DNA of 55,437 nt from an uncultured Christensenellaceae bacterium (GCA_910586825.1 CAJUJF010000012.1:1-55437); one strand, 5' to 3'. Positions 16,652 to 23,928 are shown, numbered from the stretch's first letter. The notes: generated from the sequence alone by a model not told the origin. Numbers and translations: made by a program.

Positions 16652-17293
16652 TTACTTTAAAGGAATATGTTTTGCTAAACTTGCGAAAAGAGCGTCATAA
16701 ACCGCTTGATCTCTTGTCGCAGGCAAATGAATATGTATATCGTAATTTAAATCTATTGAATGACGAGTATTTGATGTTGCTTCACCTAATTCAAGTTTCT
16801 TCGTTTCACTAGTGTCAGTTATAATTTCTTGAATAGGCATTTCAACTACGCCTTTTTTGGGGGTTTCAGTCCAATCGGCGTAAGCGCATAAATTTAAGAA
16901 AGTGCTAGCCATTTGCCCAATAGTGGCGTTTTCCTTTGATCCATTAGTAAGCGTTTTAAATTTGCCAATTACTTCTTCTTTACTCATTCTATGCGCATTG
17001 ACATTGAGAGCAAATAAATCAGCATAGGCTTCTTTGATTCCTTCAGCAACGGTAAGTTTTGCACAACTTTGATCTAAAAATCTAAAATAGCGTTGAGTAG
17101 GTGTACCAGCGTCATCTAAAAAACCAATTGCTTTAAGCACATTTACAAATTGTCTATCATTAGAACTTGTAAATCCTAAATCTGACATGAATTTAGCCGT
17201 AAATTTATCTGGCGCTTTTGCAGTAAGAAGGGTATCAAAATAATTAGGTATTTTAGTAAAGCTACCTGTCATATAGCTTGTAGGTAATGCCAT
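16652..17293 (-). CDS. DUF5343 protein, partner of the HEPN protein
   Basis: A 213-residue protein starting MALPTSYMTGSFTKIPNYFD. The first about 150 residues match DUF5343 by eye: FMSDLGFTSSNDRQFVNVLK, then FLDDAGTPTQRYFRFLD, a winged-helix-like pattern. The last 50 residues (SIDLNYDIHIHLPATRDQAV) form a short strand-helix unit. SD AGGAGAAAG lies before the ATG. It sits 70 bp after the endonuclease stop, with room for a weak promoter, and directly before the HEPN gene. I infer a DNA-binding or antitoxin-like partner role. No biochemical function is established to my knowledge. Confidence 0.65.
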   Translation of the reverse strand: MALPTSYMTGSFTKIPNYFDTLLTAKAPDKFTAKFMSDLGFTSSNDRQFVNVLKAIGFLDDAGTPTQRYFRFLDQSCAKLTVAEGIKEAYADLFALNVNAHRMSKEEVIGKFKTLTNGSKENATIGQMASTFLNLCAYADWTETPKKGVVEMPIQEIITDTSETKKLELGEATSNTRHSIDLNYDIHIHLPATRDQAVYDALFASLAKHIPLK

Positions 17294-17363
17294 AATCTTT
17301 CTCCTATGTTAAATTAGTTGATATTAGCGTAAAAAACTGTTTACAAAATATATTTAAACTCAT

Positions 17364-18074
17364 TTACAAACTTTTAATCGCATAAATCACTTTTTGTATG
17401 AAAGTGTCGTAATCGTTATAAACGATAGTGTTTCCAAAATCAAAGTTCAATGCCGAAACAGTCATATCAAAATCGTTATGCAAATAATATTCTTCATATC
17501 CTCGTTTATCGTCAATTTTCGCAGAAACATTTTTATCTTGAATATGCACGATAAAAACAAGCGTCTTATTTGGCGTGTGTAAAAATGTTTCAATATTATC
17601 ATTTGACAATTTAATATACTTTTTTAAGTTATGCTCGGTAACCGTTTCCCATTTTATAATATCACCATCCTTATCGAAATAGGGAATTTTATCGGGGATA
17701 ACGAAAATTTGAAAATAAGGAATTTGAGCGGAACGGATATTTGCTGTTTCACCGAGCATATTTTCAAAATAGTTATTTGAATTTTGAGAATAATTACTCA
17801 TTACATATTTAACGGCAATTCCCGCTACGGGACTGTCGTTTTCTGCAATAGTAATATCTACGGCTTTATCCACATAACGACCGATAATTTTATGTTCTTT
17901 TCCTATACCGAATCCCAATGAATATACAGAATATTTTTTATCGTTTAACCTAGTTTGTAAATCTTGGGATATTGCACCGTGCAGAACTTCAAGTTTTTTA
18001 TTGCTGCGCGCCCCTGTTTTTAAGTAAGTGATAAACGATTCTTTAAGAATTGCCAAAAATTGAGAATTGTTCAT
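17364..18074 (-). CDS. Type II restriction endonuclease-like protein
   Basis: The start is set at 18074 (MNNSQFLAILKESFITYLKT) because GGAAAGG lies just upstream; an ATG at 18098 has no ribosome site. The product has 236 residues. The candidate catalytic core is VDITIAENDSPVAGIAVKYV. It has the spacing of a PD-(D/E)xK fold, but the expected acidic residue before the Lys is Ala (A-V-K). The following SNYSQNSNNYFENMLGETAN stretch is strongly conserved-looking and recalls type II enzymes. It overlaps the methyltransferase stop by 32 bp, the usual layout of a restriction-modification pair. Recognition site unknown. Confidence 0.65.
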   Translation of the reverse strand: MNNSQFLAILKESFITYLKTGARSNKKLEVLHGAISQDLQTRLNDKKYSVYSLGFGIGKEHKIIGRYVDKAVDITIAENDSPVAGIAVKYVMSNYSQNSNNYFENMLGETANIRSAQIPYFQIFVIPDKIPYFDKDGDIIKWETVTEHNLKKYIKLSNDNIETFLHTPNKTLVFIVHIQDKNVSAKIDDKRGYEEYYLHNDFDMTVSALNFDFGNTIVYNDYDTFIQKVIYAIKSL

Positions 18075-19512
18075 TTTCAAAACCTTTCCTTTGTGCATAT
18101 TTATATTCGAGATAGTTTTTCAAGTCTTTGGATGAAAAAGTATAATAGCCACCGCTCTTGTATTTGCCAAGTAAAGAGATATAGGATATAAAATCTTCAC
18201 AATATAGCATTTCCCGCAGTTCACTTTCAGGTATTTCGGTCAGAATATATAGACCGCTATATACCCCAACACCTTTATCGCATTTAATCAGTTTCAAATC
18301 AAACGGGGTTCTAATTAAAGCGTTAATTGAGAACTTACAACGATAAACGTCATTGATACCTTGTGTGCGACCAAAGCCATACCATTCACCGTTTCTATCT
18401 AAACTTCTATTAGTCAGAATTTGTTTGTATGTTTCAAAATATTGTCTGATACTTAAATTTGCTGTTAAATCCTGATAAGGCACTAATTTCCCTTTTGAAT
18501 ACGGAAAAATACATTGATATTGCTTGCCCGTAGATGCTTTAACGACGGGAATTGTAAATTCGTCAAAATCAAAGTTGCCGATAAAGAACCCGTCCGCAAG
18601 AGTTGCAAAACCATTTTTAACCGCAAAATATTCCTTTGCGGTACTAAAAGTTAAAATGCGTTTCAATTCATTTAATTTACTTTTGTTTGCGAAATAGAAA
18701 TTATCACATATATAATAATCTTCTACGTTTAATGTATCTACATAATAAGGGAAATTATTTCTATCTTCAAATTGATAATATTCGGTTGATTTTTGTTTGC
18801 GTTTATTTTTTAATATGGTAATTGTTGTATATGTCGTTGCCGTAAATGCTTGAAAATGTTTTAAGTCCACAATTCTATCAATTAAATTATTCTGGACTAA
18901 ATGCAAACGCATATATTTGCCAGCAAGACTATTAAAAAACGAACTCGGCGTAATATATCCCAATACACCGTTTTCATTTAACATCTTCAAACCGATTTCA
19001 TAAAAAACGATATATAAATCAGTCATACCGTTTTGGGCAAATGAAAACTTTTTTATTTGGTCAAAAGAAGTTCCTAAATTGTGAACTCTGACATAAGGGG
19101 GATTACCCAGCACATAATCCATTTTACCGTTATATGTATCAACAGATAACGTATCAGCGCAGATTATATCCCATTCGACTTGGCTTAATCCATAATGTTT
19201 AACCTTCTGATTTAGGTGTTCAATACATTTATAACATTCGCTTTCGTCTATTTCAATCCCGTGAATATAAGCGGATAGTTCTTGTGAAAGAACTTGCAAA
19301 TCCGAATTATACTTCAAAAATTCCTTGCAATATCTATCAACTATGGCAACTAAAAATGCGCCATCACCGCAACTATTGTCAATGGAGTGTTTTTTTAATA
19401 TCGTCTGTCCGTGATAACCCGATAGGTCAAGTACATTATTGACGATAAATTCAGGCGTATAAAAACGTCCGTTCAATTTTTCAGCTGATACTGCAATCGG
19501 TTCCGCTTTCAT
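18043..19512 (-). CDS. Type II DNA N6-adenine methyltransferase (TaqI-like, gamma class)
   Basis: A 489-residue methyltransferase. Motif X is GRFYTPEFIV at 15-24, the SAM-binding motif I is DNSCGDGAFL at 45-54, and the catalytic motif IV is NPPY at 137-140. The C-terminal part from about 290 is the target-recognition domain, with KYKSGGYYTFSSKDLKNYLE near the end. It protects host DNA from the endonuclease encoded immediately downstream. It is the first gene of the leftward operon and has a consensus promoter. Codons are AT-rich, unlike those of flanking host genes, which indicates transfer. Confidence 0.9.
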   Translation of the reverse strand: MKAEPIAVSAEKLNGRFYTPEFIVNNVLDLSGYHGQTILKKHSIDNSCGDGAFLVAIVDRYCKEFLKYNSDLQVLSQELSAYIHGIEIDESECYKCIEHLNQKVKHYGLSQVEWDIICADTLSVDTYNGKMDYVLGNPPYVRVHNLGTSFDQIKKFSFAQNGMTDLYIVFYEIGLKMLNENGVLGYITPSSFFNSLAGKYMRLHLVQNNLIDRIVDLKHFQAFTATTYTTITILKNKRKQKSTEYYQFEDRNNFPYYVDTLNVEDYYICDNFYFANKSKLNELKRILTFSTAKEYFAVKNGFATLADGFFIGNFDFDEFTIPVVKASTGKQYQCIFPYSKGKLVPYQDLTANLSIRQYFETYKQILTNRSLDRNGEWYGFGRTQGINDVYRCKFSINALIRTPFDLKLIKCDKGVGVYSGLYILTEIPESELREMLYCEDFISYISLLGKYKSGGYYTFSSKDLKNYLEYKYAQRKGFENEQFSIFGNS

Positions 19513-19523
19513 AATATATAACT

Positions 19524-19552
19524 ATTATATCATACTTGAATGATTTTCGCAA
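19524..19552 (-). promoter_or_regulatory. Promoter of the restriction-modification operon
   Basis: On the minus strand TTGCGA (19552-19547), a 17-bp spacer and TATAAT (19529-19524). It lies about 12 bp before the methyltransferase ATG, so the leader is very short. No obvious control-protein box is present. Confidence 0.75.
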
Positions 19553-19593
19553 TAGTTTCGTTTATCCAAAGTTGCTCAAAATCAATTTTGGCA

Positions 19594-19658
19594 CTGTGGC
19601 GGGGGCTTGAATAAACGAGCGCGGCGGCTTCGCCGCCGCGTTCAAGCCCCCGCCACAG
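19594..19658. repeat. Large GC-rich nested inverted repeat, origin- or transfer-like
   Basis: The outer arms (19594-19611 and 19641-19658) are 18 bp and perfectly complementary, starting CTGTGGCGGGGG. Inside is a second perfect 9-bp stem, CGCGGCGGC (19620-19628) with GCCGCCGCG (19632-19640), capped by a three-base loop. Between the left arms lies TAAACGAG. This nested cruciform in otherwise AT-rich DNA, beside rep and mob remnants, is what a single- or double-strand replication origin or a transfer origin of a rolling-circle element would look like. Function is inference. Confidence 0.6.
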
Positions 19659-19723
19659 CGGAAACAAAAGAACAAACGTAACTAAAAACAAAATAAGCAC
19701 GGCGAAACGAAACGCCGCGTGGG

Positions 19724-19766
19724 AAAGGGCGTGCCCGCTAATCCGCTTGGGCATCGCCCTTTTTTT
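19724..19766 (+). terminator. Strong rightward terminator-like hairpin
   Basis: AAAGGGCGTGCCC (19724-19736) pairs with GGGCATCGCCCTTT (19749-19762), leaving one bulged base, and is followed by a T run to 19766. No gene ends just before it. A small CGGCG/CGCCG hairpin lies between it and the big inverted repeat. Confidence 0.55.
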
Positions 19767-19803
19767 GATCCGCGCGGCTGTTCCTGCGTTTCTATCCGTA
19801 AAT

Positions 19804-19880
19804 GTGTATTTTGTACACTTTTAGTTCCCGTTTAGTTTCCTTTTAGTTCCTGTTTTGTACCGCTTTTGTTCCCCTTTAAT
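19804..19880. repeat. Iteron-like tandem short repeats
   Basis: A GTGTA/TACAC inverted pair at 19804-19818 is followed by at least five degenerate copies of a 10-11 bp unit TTTTAGTTCC: at about 19820, 19831 and 19841 in close copies, then TTTTGTACC and TTTTGTTCC. The period near one helical turn puts the copies on one face of the DNA, as in iterons or multimer-binding sites. Confidence 0.45.
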
Positions 19881-19906
19881 CCCGCGCATTTTGTTTTCAA
19901 AGAGTG

Positions 19907-19936
19907 TATAATGGGATTTGCTTATTAAGCAAATCC
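19907..19936 (+). promoter_or_regulatory. -10 box with an overlapping 23-bp operator-like palindrome
   Basis: TATAAT (19907-19912) is followed two bases later by GGATTTGCTTA (19914-19924), one T, and its exact reverse complement TAAGCAAATCC (19926-19936). No convincing -35 is seen at 17 bp. A repressor bound here would block the small gene at 19955. Confidence 0.55.
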
Positions 19937-19954
19937 AAACGGGAGGTGAAAACG

Positions 19955-20083
19955 GTGTTCGTGAAAGAATTTGAAGTGATAACCATTGAAGAAACCGATA
20001 ATTTATTGTCGGAAAATGAACGGCGCACGTTCTTTGAAACGCTGTTACGGCGAATTAAAGAATTAAAAGCACAAAAGGAATAA
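19955..20083 (+). CDS. Small protein of the mobile element, 42 residues
   Basis: GGGAGGTG at 19941-19948 precedes a GTG start. The product begins VFVKEFEVITIEETDNLL and ends in a basic helix RRIKELKAQKE. It is too short for domain assignment and I do not recognise it. The perfect ribosome site and the promoter/palindrome in front support a real gene, perhaps a small regulator or a copy-number protein. It is followed by one of the three ACAACTGAATAA repeats. Confidence 0.5.
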   Translation: MFVKEFEVITIEETDNLLSENERRTFFETLLRRIKELKAQKE

Positions 20084-20191
20084 ATATAAAAAAGACAACT
20101 GAATAACCAAAATCAAGGTAAATAAAAAAGTAAGATTGTACCGCCCAACGGCAAGCCGAGATTTCCGCATAGGAACAGTGGTTGCGTTGAG

Positions 20192-20240
20192 AAAGAGCAG
20201 AGTACGAAACATTTGTATTGTTTTGTATTCTGCTCTTTTT
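20192..20240 (+). terminator. 20-bp hairpin with T tail upstream of the rep remnant
   Basis: Arms 20192-20211 and 20219-20238 pair over 20 bp (two G-U pairs in plus-strand RNA) around a 7-base loop, and TTTTTTATTT follows. It sits 40 bp before the rep remnant, where an attenuator controlling replication protein synthesis would be. The region 20084-20191 has no gene; it holds the ACAACTGAATAA repeat and a non-repetitive stretch. Confidence 0.6.
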
Positions 20241-20281
20241 TATTTACCGCAAAAAATCAAATCAAAAAGGAGAGAAAAACC

Positions 20282-20602
20282 ATGACATATCAAAAGGCAA
20301 AAGTATATAACGACGGAAGTCATTATATCGCCATGCCGCCCGAAAACTTCCCGCGCCCCAAACGGAGATATAAGCCGAAACCCAAACGGGAAGAAAGCCC
20401 CGACAGCCCCAAAGCCAAATTTGAAACGGCGTATACGGAAAGTCAGAGCTTGCCCAAACGCGAACGAAAGAAATATATCAAAGAGAAATTGCAAGACGTT
20501 TTTCCCAACGAGGAACGAGCAAAGGAATTTATCGAGAGCAATATCGAGCGCAAGAAAATCAATGCGGCGAAACGGCGCGTTCGGCTAATGCGGAAAGCGT
20601 GA
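20282..20602 (+). pseudogene. Plasmid/transposon replication-type protein, N-terminal part only
   Basis: The frame starts MTYQKAKVYNDGSHYIAMPP with AAAGGAGAG upstream. It continues through a Pro/Lys-rich linker and a charged helical region ending KKINAAKRRVRLMRKA, then a stop. From memory of the family, intact proteins of this kind continue after the RRxRxxRK stretch into a rolling-circle-type Rep domain of several hundred residues. Here that domain is missing, replaced directly by a histidine-kinase fragment. A 106-residue product could be made but would lack any catalytic part. Confidence 0.55.
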
Positions 20603-20728
20603 AAGTTGCCAACTCATACAAGTACGCAAAAACGGATATTATCGTAACCGTGCAATATGCAGACAGCCATATCAGCATTAGCATAGATGATTACGGCGGC
20701 GGAGTTCCGACGGAAGAATTGACTGTAT
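20599..20728 (+). pseudogene. Histidine kinase ATP-binding domain fragment
   Basis: This short frame overlaps the end of the rep remnant. It reads VKVANSYKYAKTDI, then ISIDDYGGGVPTEEL. NSYKYA is the N-box and DDYGGGV the G1 box of a two-component sensor kinase ATPase domain. Both ends are cut: the dimerisation and sensor parts are missing on the left, and after EELTV the sequence switches to MobV. It is gene debris inserted between two plasmid-gene fragments. Confidence 0.6.
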
Positions 20729-21259
20729 ATGCACTTAAACCTTATCCCTATTACCAATGGTAAGTTATGTGCAAAAGACTTGTTCGACGGAAAGCTCGCC
20801 GCACTCCAAACGGAGTTTTGGAAAGAAGTCGGAGAAAAATACGGACTTGACAGAGGCAAGCCGAACAGTCAAGCCGAACACTTGGATACGGCGGAATATA
20901 AGGCGAAAAAGATTGTAGAAGCTGCCGAGCAAAAACGCGCCGAAGCGGAAGAATATTCGGAAGCGTTACAGCAAGCCGAGCACGGCGAAATCGCTCACAG
21001 CAAAAGCGGAATGCGAAAACAAATCGTAGCCGTAACCGCAGATAACGCCGACCTTAAAAAGCGGTTAGACAAGGTAATGCAGGAAACGCTTGACATTGAC
21101 AAGGAAAACAAAGAACTCAAAGCATACAAAGTCAGAGCGGCAAAAGCTCTTGAACTGCTTGCAAAGTTAGAGCGTGAAAACCCGTCGGCTTACAATGCGC
21201 TGTTTGAAAGCAAACAAAAGCCGTCCACTTCTTCATCAAAGAATTGGTGGGCAAAGTAA
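20729..21259 (+). pseudogene. MobV/Pre-type relaxase, C-terminal part
   Basis: The fragment begins at the third relaxase motif, reading MHLNLIPITNGKLCAKDLFD, and continues LQTEFWKEVGEKYGLDRGKP, a hallmark of Pre/Mob proteins. A long coiled coil of about 110 residues and a Ser-rich tail (STSSSKNWWAK) follow. The N-terminal third with the first two motifs and the catalytic residues is missing; the crossover to the kinase fragment is at about 20725. MobV enzymes nick plasmids at oriT for mobilisation. This copy cannot do so. Confidence 0.75.
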
Positions 21260-21302
21260 CAACTGAATAAATCTTTAAGGAGGTAATTTTATCGAGTAAT
21301 CT

Positions 21303-21488
21303 ATGCCGAAAAGAAAGCAACAATCCAATACCCCAAGTGATGTTTTCGATAATCAACTTAAATCTCTTGCGAGAGTATTGTTACCGATTATGCAGGAATA
21401 TCTGTCATCCGAGCAAGGCCAAAAGGACTACGCCGAATGGCAACAATTACAACTTAATAAACAATCAAAGAATAAAGAATCCCGTTAA
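21303..21488 (+). CDS. Small mobile-element protein, 61 residues
   Basis: The product starts MPKRKQQSNTPSDVFDNQLK and contains LARVLLPIMQEYLSSEQGQK, ending Lys-rich. Proteins of this kind are often found just upstream of large serine recombinases in clostridial elements (from memory, moderate confidence). Here no recombinase follows, but the C-terminal tail of one lies 20 kb away at 1117. AAGGAGG is present but about 20 bp from the ATG, so translation may be weak. Confidence 0.5.
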   Translation: MPKRKQQSNTPSDVFDNQLKSLARVLLPIMQEYLSSEQGQKDYAEWQQLQLNKQSKNKESR

Positions 21489-21604
21489 ATCGTATAGGGA
21501 TATCCGTTGAAAAAGACGGAATAAGGAAACCGCCATAGTGTAGCGGTATATATAATGAAAGATAGATAATAAGTTATGCCGTACATAATATGATAGAAAC
21601 GGCA

Positions 21605-21641
21605 AGCGGCAGAGCCAAAATTTGGCTCTGCCGCTATTTTT
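21605..21641 (+). terminator. Terminator at the right end of the mobile debris
   Basis: A 15-bp perfect stem, AGCGGCAGAGCCAAA (21605-21619) with its complement at 21621-21635, followed by ATTTTT. The 170 bp between the small gene and this hairpin contain nothing else recognisable. Confidence 0.85.
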
Positions 21642-21660
21642 ATAGATGGACTTAAGCGTT

Positions 21661-23343
21661 TTATGCTTTTAAATTTTCTTGAATTTTCTCACAGAAAAAT
21701 TTTATAAAATTAATAGGCGATATCAATACATTTTTTTCAGTTCTATCATAATAAATAAAAAATATTTTTTCATTCTGAAAATATGTACTTTTGTCTGTTA
21801 AAGTATATGTTTTTATAATTTCGCCAATTGGTTTAGCATATCCAAAGCTCTTATATTTTATTAAAACATCATTACTTGTCAATTTGTCAACATTACTTGA
21901 AAATGGCTTATTAAATGTAATAACAAAATCATATGGGATATCGTATTTTTCAGCAAAATTCTTAAATAAAGTAAACTGAGATAAAATTGCGCTTGTATAC
22001 TTGTCAGAGGTCTCTTTTTCTTTTTTTCCTAATGAACTTTTCTTAATATTTAAAGCTTTGATTTCATCTTCTATTTGTTGATTTATAATAATATTATCTT
22101 CATCAGATGATGTGCCATTATTTTTTAAATTTGCGATCAATTCTTTTATCCAATCGTAAAAATCGGTACGTTCTTTTGCCCCTATTTCACGCAACATCAA
22201 ACTATATTCTGATTCGGATTTCCAAATCGCCTTTTTACGTTTCTCCCGTGAAAAATATTCATCAATATATTTTCGATTAGAATCTGACGAGGGAAGTTGC
22301 TTTGCTAAGTAAATAATGTCTGCATCAGATAATAATCTTATTGTTTGATTATTAATCTGAATTCCATCATCATATAGGGATTCTTCACAAAATAAAAATT
22401 CATTGGTGTTTGTGCAGAATTTTTCTACTGCTTTTATGCATTTCTGCACTAAAAAAGAATCATATAAAACCACAGCATGAGATTGTATCCATTTTTTTTC
22501 AGAATCGTGAGCTACCACAACATTCTCAATCACACTTGCTGCATTTTTATAATAACCTAATACATAGTGGGGATTACCTACTTGTTTCATATTAACAAGG
22601 CATACGCAAGATAAAAGTCTTTCCGTATCAATTATTACACTTTCGAACCCTGTCATTGTACGATCTCTAGCAAGATAGTCTAATCTATCTACATCGATAA
22701 CACTAGAATTGAGCAATTGAATTAGTGAATTGTTAATTGCAGTTTCAAAGTCACTGTTTTTAAACTTTAATCCAATAATCATTCTAGCGAATAATTCATT
22801 ATCTTTGTTTTTTAAAGATTGATTAAACTTTTTGATGCCAATAATGGCGCTCATTATCTCATGGGGTTTTGCTTCTTTTTGTTTAGCAACTTGTTCTGTG
22901 TAGAAATCTTGTTCAAAAGATTTTACATTAACACATTTTATTAAATCAATATAAATGGATGGCAGTAAACCATATTTAGTCGTTTTTGTTTTTTTCTGCA
23001 AATAAAAATTTTCCCCAGTATGGGAAAACGGTGAATGCCCAATATCATGGAGTAAACATGCTTTAAAAAAAATATATCTCTTGTTTTCCCATTTTATTCT
23101 TTTACTTTCTTCAGGGAAATCACTTGTTACATTTTGCTCAAAATGGTCAAAAGCATATTTTCCAAGAGCATAAACACCAATTGAATGAGTGAATCTGTCA
23201 TGCAAAGAAGAAGGATACAAACTTGTATAACTTGTTTGTTTTATATTTCGAAGTCTTTGAAACGCGGAAGAATTGATTATATCTATAAATTCTTGCTCAA
23301 AATCGACATATCCATGAACAATATCTTTGATAAGTTTTGCCAT
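21661..23343 (-). CDS. HD-domain phosphohydrolase resembling SAMHD1-type dNTPases
   Basis: A 560-residue protein. The N-terminal 250 residues carry the HD signature set: FQRLRNIKQTS, RFTHSIGVYALG (H53), ACLLHDIGHSPFSHTGE (H99-D100) and DVDRLDYLARD (D217/D219). The wording of these motifs is that of the SAMHD1/dNTP triphosphohydrolase branch. The C-terminal about 300 residues are not recognised. AGAGGAATTACA precedes the ATG. It follows the 117-residue gene by 24 bp in a two-gene operon. It is AT-rich and next to a tRNA, so probably acquired. dNTP depletion against phage is a plausible but unproven role. Confidence 0.75.
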   Translation of the reverse strand: MAKLIKDIVHGYVDFEQEFIDIINSSAFQRLRNIKQTSYTSLYPSSLHDRFTHSIGVYALGKYAFDHFEQNVTSDFPEESKRIKWENKRYIFFKACLLHDIGHSPFSHTGENFYLQKKTKTTKYGLLPSIYIDLIKCVNVKSFEQDFYTEQVAKQKEAKPHEIMSAIIGIKKFNQSLKNKDNELFARMIIGLKFKNSDFETAINNSLIQLLNSSVIDVDRLDYLARDRTMTGFESVIIDTERLLSCVCLVNMKQVGNPHYVLGYYKNAASVIENVVVAHDSEKKWIQSHAVVLYDSFLVQKCIKAVEKFCTNTNEFLFCEESLYDDGIQINNQTIRLLSDADIIYLAKQLPSSDSNRKYIDEYFSREKRKKAIWKSESEYSLMLREIGAKERTDFYDWIKELIANLKNNGTSSDEDNIIINQQIEDEIKALNIKKSSLGKKEKETSDKYTSAILSQFTLFKNFAEKYDIPYDFVITFNKPFSSNVDKLTSNDVLIKYKSFGYAKPIGEIIKTYTLTDKSTYFQNEKIFFIYYDRTEKNVLISPINFIKFFCEKIQENLKA

Positions 23344-23367
23344 TGTAATTCCTCTAACATTTCAAAT

Positions 23368-23721
23368 TTATGCTTTAGTAATAATCTTTCTTATATCGCA
23401 ATCAATTATTGCTTTTAAGATTTCAAATGCCAATGGACCTCTAAATTTATCTCTTAATTCTTCAATTGAAACATTTTCTTTTACAGTTAAAGTATCTTCT
23501 GATAAAGTAAACAAATCAGAGTAATCGAGTACGAAGTTGCCTATTCTATTTCTATCAAACAATACTACCGCTTTTTCTCCAAATTCTTTTTCTAAATATT
23601 GTGCTACTTCAATTCCAAAATCATTAAGAGCTTTAAATGTTATTGCTCTTCCCTCATTTGCTTCTACTAAATCAATAAGAGCATTTGCAGCTAAAATTTC
23701 AACTCCAATAAAATTACACAT
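23368..23721 (-). CDS. Unknown 117-residue protein, first gene of the HD operon
   Basis: I do not recognise the family. The sequence starts MCNFIGVEILAANALIDLVE. It has an alternating helix/strand pattern (EVAQYLEKEFGEKAVVLFDR, then FVLDYSDLFTLSEDTLTV) and a final helix EILKAIIDCDIRKIITKA. There is no signal peptide or membrane segment. It is tightly linked to the HD gene and has its own consensus promoter with a long leader. It could be a regulator, sensor or neutralising partner of the HD enzyme. The ribosome site (AAAAGTGAG) is weak. Confidence 0.6.
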   Translation of the reverse strand: MCNFIGVEILAANALIDLVEANEGRAITFKALNDFGIEVAQYLEKEFGEKAVVLFDRNRIGNFVLDYSDLFTLSEDTLTVKENVSIEELRDKFRGPLAFEILKAIIDCDIRKIITKA

Positions 23722-23803
23722 AAAAATAAACTCACTTTTTATAATTTGTTTTTTAAATCATTTTATTCTTTATAAACTAAAAAATGCTAATTTAACCATA
23801 TAA

Positions 23804-23828
23804 AGACTACCATCATCGATGCTAGTCT
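23804..23828 (-). promoter_or_regulatory. Leader hairpin of the HD operon
   Basis: AGACTA (23804-23809) and TAGTCT (23823-23828) enclose an inner ATC/GAT pairing, giving about 10 bp in all. On the minus strand it is followed by TTTATATGG. It lies in the 180-base leader before the 117-residue gene. A five-codon frame MFPLN with a strong AAGGAAGGG site (23859-23842) lies upstream in the same leader. The arrangement resembles an attenuator, but this is weak evidence. Confidence 0.35.
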
Positions 23829-23899
23829 GAAAATCGAATTATTAGTTTAACGGGAACATATTATCCCTTCCTTTTAGGATGAATAACCATCTATTCAAA

Positions 23900-23928
23900 A
23901 TTATAGCACATTTTTTATTTAATTGCAA
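23900..23928 (-). promoter_or_regulatory. Promoter of the HD operon
   Basis: On the minus strand TTGCAA (23928-23923), 17-bp spacer, TATAAT (23905-23900). The start site would be at about 23893, leaving a leader of roughly 170 bases. The stretch 23929-24118 has no gene; it holds a few short inverted repeats (GCGATTG/CAATCGC at about 24054-24090). Confidence 0.7.

Noticed and set aside
19530..19754. A 74-residue leftward frame over the cruciform
   Set aside because: It is produced by the perfect inverted repeat and by the promoter region of the methyltransferase; no ribosome site and no family resemblance.
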